DNA of 10,709 nt from an uncultured Oscillospiraceae bacterium. Its GTDB lineage: Bacteria > Bacillota > Clostridia > Oscillospirales > Ruminococcaceae. The stretch spans positions 1 to 10,709 of the forward strand of contig UREN01000063.1 in the NCBI GenBank assembly GCA_900546885.1, read 5' to 3'. This document shows positions 6,881-10,709 of this stretch, piece by piece. Both the position numbers and the translations under genes were made by a program. The notes under the pieces were generated by a model. That model searched no databases. It worked only from the letters and a program-made list of their open reading frames with translations, and had not been told where the DNA came from. Positions within the stretch are counted from its first letter, which is position 1, and every line of letters starts with the position of its first letter.

Positions 6881-6904
6881 CGGCGCGGCGGGGCCGCCGC
6901 GCCG
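6881..6904 (-). other. Perfect GC inverted repeat in the dnaD leader
   Basis: CGGCGCGGCGG (6881-6891) and CCGCCGCGCCG (6894-6904) are perfectly complementary with only 2 nt between. In the dnaD-dnaI mRNA this is a very stable hairpin about 10 nt before the Shine-Dalgarno. It has no T-tract. The start region also contains CGCGCCG, which could compete for pairing with one arm, so an alternative fold masking the ribosome binding site is possible but speculative. Confidence 0.45.
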
Positions 6905-6928
6905 AAAACGCAAAATTTCGCATCATTC

Positions 6929-6961
6929 AGTATAGCATAGTTTCGCCCGATTTGCTATACT
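6929..6961. promoter_or_regulatory. Mirror-image divergent extended -10 promoters (dnaD operon and rarA)
   Basis: AGTATAGCA (6929-6937) and TGCTATACT (6953-6961) form a perfect 9-bp inverted repeat with a 15-bp spacer. Each arm, read outward, is TGC-TATACT: an extended -10 (TGn) with a 5-of-6 -10 hexamer. The plus-strand copy (6956-6961) points to rarA and the minus-strand copy (6934-6929) to dnaD. Each arm falls where the opposite promoter's -35 would be (18-bp spacing) and matches that consensus poorly (ATAGCA), consistent with extended -10 dependence. Start sites would be near 6968 and 6922. A dimeric regulator could also bind the repeat. Confidence 0.7.
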
Positions 6962-6978
6962 CAAACACAGAACGGGCC

Positions 6979-7001
6979 GCCCCCGGCCGGGGCGCCGGGG
7001 C
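6979..7001 (+). other. GC hairpin in the rarA leader
   Basis: GCCCCCGGC (6979-6987) pairs with GCCGGGGC (6994-7001) with one bulged C and a 6-nt loop, between the predicted rarA start site and the AAAAGGGGGA ribosome binding site. No T-tract follows. Function unknown. Confidence 0.3.
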
Positions 7002-7018
7002 AGAAAAGGGGGACGCAT

Positions 7019-8476
7019 ATGGAACAGCAGACGCTTTTCGGCGGCGAGGTGGCGCGGCCGCTGGCCAGCCGCATGCGCCCGCGCACGCTGGAGGAATTTT
7101 TCGGGCAGGAGAAGCTTTTGGGCGAAGGGAAGATTTTGCGCCAGCTCATCGATTCCGACAACGTGCCCAGCATGATATTCTGGGGCCCGCCGGGCGTGGG
7201 CAAAACCACGCTGGCGCGCATTATTGCCCGCCGCACCAAGGCGGAATTTGTGGATTTTTCGGCCGTGACCAGCGGCGTAAAAGAGATTAAAGCCGTGATG
7301 CAGCGCGCAGAGGACGTGCGCCGCTTTGGGCAGAAAACCATTTTGTTTGTGGATGAAATTCACCGCTTTAACAAGGCCCAGCAGGACGCCTTTCTGCCCT
7401 ATGTAGAGCGCGGCAGCATTGTGCTGATTGGCGCCACCACCGAAAACCCCTCGTTTGAAATCAACTCGGCTTTGCTTTCGCGCTGTAAGGTGTTTGTGCT
7501 GGAGGCGCTTACCCCCGCGCAGGTGACGGCCGTGCTGCGCCGCGCGCTGACGGACGCGCGCGGCTTTGGCGGGCAGAACGTGCAGATAGCGGACGATTGC
7601 CTTGCCATGATAGCCAATTTTGCAAACGGCGACGCGCGCACGGCCCTGGGCACGCTGGAGATGGCCGTGCTGAACGGCCGGCGCGAGGACGGCAAAATTT
7701 ATGTGGAAAAGCAGCTGCTGGAGCAGTGCGTCTCGAAAAAATCGCTTTTGTACGACAAGGCGGGCGAAGAGCACTACAACCTGATTTCGGCGCTGCACAA
7801 ATCTATGCGCAATTCCGACCCGGACGCCGCCGTGTACTGGCTGGCGCGCATGCTGGAGGCCGGGGAGGACCCGCTGTATGTGGCCCGCCGCCTCATTCGC
7901 TTTGCCAGCGAGGACATTGGCCTGGCCGATTCGCGCGCGCTGGAAATTGCCGTGGCGGCCTACCAGGCGTGCCACTTTCTGGGCATGCCGGAGTGCAATG
8001 TGCACCTGACGCACGCTGTGATTTACCTTTCGCTGGCGCCGCGCTCGAACGCGGTGTACAAGGCCTATGAGGCCGCAAAGCAGGACGCCCTGCACATGCT
8101 GGACGAGCCCGTGCCGCTGGTGATACGCAACGCGCCCACGCGGCTGATGGGCGAGCTTGGCTATGGCGAGGGCTATGTGTATGCGCACGACACGGAAGAA
8201 AAAATAGCCGCCATGGAATGCCTGCCCGAAAGCCTGCGCGGCCGCCGCTATTACCTGCCCGGCGAGGCGGGCAGCGAGGCGCGCGCCAAGCAGAAGCTGG
8301 AGGCCGTGCTGCGCTGGCGCGCGGCACACGCGCCCGGCGCAAAGGCGCAGCCGCAAGGCGAAGAAGAAAGCGGGCATGGGGGCGGCGCGGACCCCGGCGC
8401 AAAGGCGCAGCCGCAAAGCGAAGAAGAAAGCGGGCGCGGGGGCGGCGCGCCCGGGGCGAAACAGGCGGCCAGGTGA
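7019..8476 (+). CDS. rarA: Replication-associated recombination protein A, AAA+ ATPase (RarA/MgsA)
   Basis: RarA acts at stalled replication forks and on single-strand DNA ends, in recombination and fork restart; it is related to clamp-loader subunits and to eukaryotic WRNIP1. The 485-residue product has the RarA N-terminus (LASRMRPRTLEEFFGQEKLL), Walker A GPPGVGKTT (56-64), Walker B ILFVDEIHRFNKAQQD (108-123), sensor-1 GATTENPSFEIN (138-149), a LLSRC arginine finger (R155), and the RarA-specific RRLIRFASEDIGLAD (310-324) and NVHLTHAVIYLS. The conserved family sequence ends near residue 435, after RRYYLPGE. The remaining roughly 50 residues are an extra Gly/Ala/Glu/Gln tail made of a duplicated 20-residue unit. 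The ATG at 7019 follows AAAAGGGGGA. It is divergent from the dnaD-dnaI operon, and a serine-recombinase element begins within about 100 bp of its stop. Confidence 0.95.
   Translation: MEQQTLFGGEVARPLASRMRPRTLEEFFGQEKLLGEGKILRQLIDSDNVPSMIFWGPPGVGKTTLARIIARRTKAEFVDFSAVTSGVKEIKAVMQRAEDVRRFGQKTILFVDEIHRFNKAQQDAFLPYVERGSIVLIGATTENPSFEINSALLSRCKVFVLEALTPAQVTAVLRRALTDARGFGGQNVQIADDCLAMIANFANGDARTALGTLEMAVLNGRREDGKIYVEKQLLEQCVSKKSLLYDKAGEEHYNLISALHKSMRNSDPDAAVYWLARMLEAGEDPLYVARRLIRFASEDIGLADSRALEIAVAAYQACHFLGMPECNVHLTHAVIYLSLAPRSNAVYKAYEAAKQDALHMLDEPVPLVIRNAPTRLMGELGYGEGYVYAHDTEEKIAAMECLPESLRGRRYYLPGEAGSEARAKQKLEAVLRWRAAHAPGAKAQPQGEEESGHGGGADPGAKAQPQSEEESGRGGGAPGAKQAAR
8333..8449 (+). repeat. 60-bp tandem duplication in the 3' end of rarA
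   Basis: 8333-8389 and 8393-8449 match at 54 of 57 positions with an exact 60-bp period. The differences are at 8357/8417, 8376/8436 and 8377/8437. Being a multiple of three, the repeat keeps the frame and encodes PGAKAQPQ[G/S]EEESG[H/R]GGGA twice (residues 439-457 and 459-477), with PGAK beginning a third partial unit. The high identity suggests a recent slippage or unequal-recombination event. Confidence 0.93.
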
Positions 8477-8504
8477 CGCCCGGCCCGCCGGGCGTGCCAC
8501 CTGG
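8469..8504 (+). other. Strong hairpin spanning the rarA stop codon
   Basis: CCAGGTGA (8469-8476) and CGCCCGG (8477-8483) pair with CCGGGCG (8488-8494), T8495 and CACCTGG (8498-8504), leaving a CCCG loop and a 2-nt bulge: about 15 bp, containing the TGA stop. No T-tract follows directly; the first T-rich run is near 8533 in the presumed element DNA. It may stabilise the mRNA 3' end, or be the hairpin half of a terminator separated from its T-tract by insertion. Confidence 0.6.
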
Positions 8505-8576
8505 GGCCGGTGCGGGCGGCGAAACTGGGGCGTTTTATTTAGGAAAGGCGACTATCTGTAAAAATGCGGCTTCTTT
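8505..8576. other. Chromosome/mobile element junction region (att site expected here)
   Basis: Base composition changes abruptly here from very GC-rich host sequence (up to about 8530) to AT-richer sequence (TTTTATTT, GTAAAAAT) leading into the recombinase gene. Large serine recombinases usually lie at one end of their element, so the attachment half-site is expected in this interval. The exact crossover cannot be placed because the other end of the element is outside the window, and I saw no convincing inverted repeat around a core dinucleotide. No T-tract terminator for rarA or the recombinase is visible. Confidence 0.45.
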
Positions 8577-10259
8577 TCAAACCGCCTCGTTATGGGTATT
8601 GACCTCGATAAATTCTTGAATACGGCGGAGCTCGTCAGCAAAGCGGAATACAATGCTGATATAGCCGCCCTCGTGTATCTTGATATGGTCTACTAATTCA
8701 ATCAAAATGTCCCGCGTCAGCTTGTCGATGTTCTGATACTGCCGGAACGCAGTCAAGAACGGGTTTTCGGTGTCAATGCCGTTTTCCAGTTCCGCCTGCT
8801 CCGCCCGGAGCTTTCCAATGACTTCATCCAGGGCCTCTGCCTGCCGCTCATAGTCCTCTTTCATGTGACGATAGTCAGAATGAGAAATCTCGCCGTCTTT
8901 CCAGTCCTGGTAAATAGCCTGCTTGTAACGGGTAATTTTAGCAAGTTCCCGTTCCTTTTGTTCAATGGCATCTATCAGCTTTTTGGACTGGCTTTTTACC
9001 AGCGGGGCCCGGTTGATCCGTTCAATGGTCTTTGTGTAATCGACAGCCAGATAGACCTGTTGTTGAATTGCGTAGAGGACAGCAGCTTCCAAACGGTCAT
9101 GCTTGATGGTGTGTTTGGTACAAGCCGTTTTCGACTGGTCTTTATAAGTACGGCAGTAATAGTACACCACATTTCCGACTTTGCTCCGGGTCATAGCCTT
9201 GCCACAGTCAGCACATTTTAAAAAGCCGCTGAATAGATACAGCTTTTTCTGCTGGGGGCCCGTACGAGTGTCCCGGATCAGGAGCCGCTGTACCTTTTCA
9301 AAGGTTTCCCGGTCAATGATTGCCTCATGGGTATTTTCTACGATATACCACTCGTCCTCCGGGACAACTTCTTGAACGTGTACCTTGTAGCTTTTCATGC
9401 GATAGCGCCCCTGCACCATATCTCCGCAATACATACGGTTTTTCAATATGGTAGTGATGGACTGTGCACACCATAAAGACGGTTTAGCAGGATCAACGCT
9501 GGGATTTTGGTATTTCAGCCCCAGGCGCTCCCGCTTGTAAGCGGCGGGGCTTAATATCCCGTGATCGTTCAGAAAATGGACAATGGCGTTTTTGCTCATA
9601 CCGTCCAGAAACATATTGAAAATATCCCGGACAACGGCGGCGGCCTCTTCGTCAACCACAAGCGCGTTTTTGTCGTTGGGGTCTTTGATATATCCATAAG
9701 CGGCAAAGGAGCCGATGTGCTCACCGTTCCGGCGCTTCATATCAAACACCTCGCGTACCTTGTCAGAGGTTTCCGCACAGTGGTTTTCGTTGAGAACACC
9801 CTGGATTGGAACGGCGATGCTCCGCATATTCTGCGGTTCTCTGTAGCTGTCCAGCGGCTGGTGATACAGAGAGATAAAGCGGACATTGTACCGGGGGAAC
9901 CAGTCGTCCAGATAATAGCCCTGATCACTGTAGTTTCGGAAAGAACGTGCAAGGTCTTTCACGATCACACAGTTTACACGCCCCCGCTTAATGTCAGCCA
10001 GCATCCGCTGGAAATCATCCCGCTCGTCATCCGTTGTGCCGGAAATACCGTCGTCCACATACTCGTCAACAATAATATACTCGTCACCGTCATTAAATCC
10101 GGCAATATGATCTTCAATAATCTGCCGCTGGTTTGTTACGCTTTCGGACTCGTCAAGACAACGCGCATCCTCTTTAGAAAGTCGGATATAGATTGCAATT
10201 CTCCATACCCGGAATTTTGCTTTAACAGTTTCAACAACAGCCCGGCTTCTCCGTGCCAT
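8577..10259 (-). CDS. Large serine recombinase (site-specific integrase/excisionase of a mobile element)
   Basis: The enzyme should integrate and excise the element by serine-linked double-strand cleavage at paired att sites. The 560-residue product, normal for large serine recombinases, has an N-terminal resolvase domain with catalytic YIRLSKED (Ser28), the ESVTNQR motif (40-45 region), VDDGISGT (68-75) and VIVKDLARSFRN (98-109). The recombinase domain follows (about 160-290, with AYGY and a NRMYCGDMVQG segment). A zinc ribbon comes next (C369, C372, C389, C400), then a long coiled coil (about 430-500) and a DUF4368-like C-terminus (LVDHIKIHEGGYISIVFRF). It looks intact. The ATG at 10259 is chosen over an in-frame GTG at 10280 because AAGGAGG lies just before it. 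It has its own promoter (10292-10320). Closest in style to clostridial TnpX/TndX-type recombinases; the exact subfamily is not determined. Confidence 0.95.
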   Translation of the reverse strand: MARRSRAVVETVKAKFRVWRIAIYIRLSKEDARCLDESESVTNQRQIIEDHIAGFNDGDEYIIVDEYVDDGISGTTDDERDDFQRMLADIKRGRVNCVIVKDLARSFRNYSDQGYYLDDWFPRYNVRFISLYHQPLDSYREPQNMRSIAVPIQGVLNENHCAETSDKVREVFDMKRRNGEHIGSFAAYGYIKDPNDKNALVVDEEAAAVVRDIFNMFLDGMSKNAIVHFLNDHGILSPAAYKRERLGLKYQNPSVDPAKPSLWCAQSITTILKNRMYCGDMVQGRYRMKSYKVHVQEVVPEDEWYIVENTHEAIIDRETFEKVQRLLIRDTRTGPQQKKLYLFSGFLKCADCGKAMTRSKVGNVVYYYCRTYKDQSKTACTKHTIKHDRLEAAVLYAIQQQVYLAVDYTKTIERINRAPLVKSQSKKLIDAIEQKERELAKITRYKQAIYQDWKDGEISHSDYRHMKEDYERQAEALDEVIGKLRAEQAELENGIDTENPFLTAFRQYQNIDKLTRDILIELVDHIKIHEGGYISIVFRFADELRRIQEFIEVNTHNEAV

Positions 10260-10291
10260 GATAGCCTCCTTCCCTATCACATTACACCTAT

Positions 10292-10320
10292 ATTGTAACT
10301 TTGTTCAGAGGCCCCATCAA
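10292..10320 (-). promoter_or_regulatory. Promoter of the serine recombinase gene
   Basis: On the minus strand TTGATG (10320-10315, 4 of 6 consensus) and TACAAT (10297-10292, 5 of 6) are separated by 17 bp, about 33 nt upstream of the ATG at 10259. The recombinase can therefore be expressed independently of the upstream element genes. Confidence 0.7.
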
Positions 10321-10351
10321 GGATGCCTCCGCCTCTGGACAAAGTGTCCAG
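10306..10351 (-). promoter_or_regulatory. Two overlapping inverted repeats over and upstream of the recombinase -35
   Basis: Repeat A is CTGGACA (10335-10341) with TGTCCAG (10345-10351), a 7-bp stem with a 3-nt loop. Repeat B is CAGAGGC (10306-10312) with GCCTCTG (10331-10337). They share 10335-10337, so in RNA reading through from the upstream gene they cannot both form completely. Repeat B brackets the -35 hexamer. Candidate operator or attenuation-like switch; neither has a terminator T-tract. Confidence 0.45.
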
Positions 10352-10367
10352 AAGATAGGGTGGGAAG

Positions 10368-10628
10368 TTATAGGCCGCTCTTTTTGCGCTGAAAGAAATC
10401 GGAAAGGGCATCCTGCAAAGATGGGGCGCTGTCCAAAAACTCCAACTTTACGCCCAAGTCGCCCACGCGGAAACAATAAGGATTTCCCATTTCCTTCAAT
10501 ACATAGACTGCCCGGAGATCCTGAGGAACACTTGGATCAAGCTTTATGCTTCTTATATCAGTCAACTCTTCTTTTTTTATCTTTTGAATATCCACGCTCG
10601 AAAGCGCCGCAACATTTAGACTGCTCAC
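10368..10628 (-). CDS. Small mobile-element protein, DUF6870-like
   Basis: The 86-residue product contains ELTDIRSIKLDPSVPQDLRA, then KEMGNPYCFRVGDLGVKLEF and SLQDALSDFF. The pattern 'DI..I..DP..P...R...L....NPY.F..G...V...F.......L...L' fits the DUF6870 family as I remember it, often found next to recombinases in clostridial mobile elements; function unknown. The GTG start is supported by a 4-nt GTGA overlap with the stop of the preceding gene and by GGAGG 10 nt upstream. It has no signal peptide, membrane helix or obvious catalytic motif. It lies 108 bp before the recombinase gene on the same strand. An ATG in another frame at about 10639 closes quickly and is less convincing. Confidence 0.68.
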   Translation of the reverse strand: MSSLNVAALSSVDIQKIKKEELTDIRSIKLDPSVPQDLRAVYVLKEMGNPYCFRVGDLGVKLEFLDSAPSLQDALSDFFQRKKSGL

Positions 10629-10709
10629 AGAACATACACCTCCATCCGTTTTTTCGCCCCGGAGAGGGCTTTCTGTTTTTCTGCCAGTTCGGCCTTGCGG
10701 CTTTCCTCG
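10625..10709 (-). CDS. 3' end of an unidentified mobile-element gene
   Basis: The last 27 codons before a TGA (10627-10625) run into the window from the right edge and read EESRKAELAEKQKALSGAKK followed by RMEVYVL. The segment is charged, Ala/Lys/Glu-rich and probably helical. Its stop overlaps the GTG start of the next gene (GTGA), as in coupled operons, which supports it being real. Too little is visible to assign a family. Confidence 0.6.
   Translation of the reverse strand, partial: EESRKAELAEKQKALSGAKKRMEVYVL

Larger units (their letters stand above)
8520..10709 (-). mobile_element. One end of an integrated element with a large serine recombinase (continues past the window)
   Basis: Three co-oriented minus-strand genes (an unidentified partial gene, a small DUF6870-like protein and a large serine recombinase) have visibly lower G+C and different codon use from the host genes to the left. 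This gene type and order is typical of clostridial mobilizable and conjugative elements of the Tn4451/Tn5397 recombinase class. The left boundary is approximate (8505-8576); the other end and any relaxase or cargo lie beyond 10709. Confidence 0.75.

Noticed and set aside
5467..7290. A 607-residue open frame on the plus strand across the dnaI-like, dnaD-like and rarA 5' regions
   Set aside because: It runs antisense to two real genes and then crosses the divergent promoter region into rarA out of frame. The product is Ala/Arg/Gly/His-rich without any recognisable domain.
8333..8449. Possible CRISPR array or intergenic repeat
   Set aside because: Only two adjacent units with no spacers, in frame inside rarA; it is a coding tandem duplication.
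8469..8504. Intrinsic terminator for rarA
   Set aside because: The hairpin is strong but lacks the required T-tract directly downstream and includes the stop codon; reported as a hairpin only.
10335..10351. Terminator of the DUF6870-like gene
   Set aside because: The 7-bp hairpin is followed in the transcript by AGGCGGAGGC, not by T residues.

Overview
This window is the end of an assembled contig from a high-G+C member of the Clostridia, most likely a gut Oscillospiraceae/Ruminococcaceae-type bacterium. The basis is inference from gene content: a DnaD/DnaI-type helicase-loading pair, a prokaryotic RING-finger protein, a DUF6056-like membrane protein, AGGAGG-type ribosome binding sites and a clostridial-type large serine recombinase. 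No 16S or other species marker is present. The first 54 bases are not biological: they match the Illumina TruSeq P5/universal adapter, so the first gene is cut off by sequencing adapter.

Layout. (1) 55-231, minus: 5' part of a RING/zinc-finger protein, divergent from (2) prfB (503-1624, plus), peptide chain release factor 2, with an extended -10 promoter, no programmed frameshift and a strong terminator. (3) 1716-3209, plus: a polytopic DUF6056/GT-C-like membrane protein, converging on (4) a MATE efflux transporter (3270-4640, minus); the two share a bidirectional terminator. The MATE gene has its own promoter and a leader of about 155 nt that can fold into a long-range closed, multibranched structure ending next to the Shine-Dalgarno. 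(5) 4983-6852, minus: a translationally coupled dnaD-like/dnaI-like pair for loading the replicative helicase. (6) 7019-8476, plus: rarA (mgsA), a replication-fork AAA+ ATPase, divergent from the dnaD operon. Two mirror-image extended -10 promoters are embedded in one inverted repeat between them. RarA carries a low-complexity C-terminal tail built from a 60-bp tandem duplication.

(7) From about 8520-8570 to the window end the composition drops to a visibly lower G+C and different codon use. This is one end of an integrated mobile element (integrative/mobilizable or conjugative type): a large serine recombinase (8577-10259, minus) with a good promoter and overlapping upstream inverted repeats, preceded by a small DUF6870-like protein (GTG start, 4-nt overlap with the gene before it) and the last codons of an unidentified gene. 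The element sits immediately 3' of rarA; a strong hairpin spanning the rarA stop codon is followed by the compositional junction instead of a T-tract.

The host part is a replication/translation housekeeping neighbourhood: RF2 terminates translation at UGA/UAA, DnaD and the DnaI-like ATPase load the replicative helicase, and RarA acts at stalled forks. I see no CRISPR array, rRNA or tRNA, and no obvious defence system. The most unexplained items are the structured MATE leader, the symmetric divergent promoter, the rarA tail repeat and the rarA/element junction.
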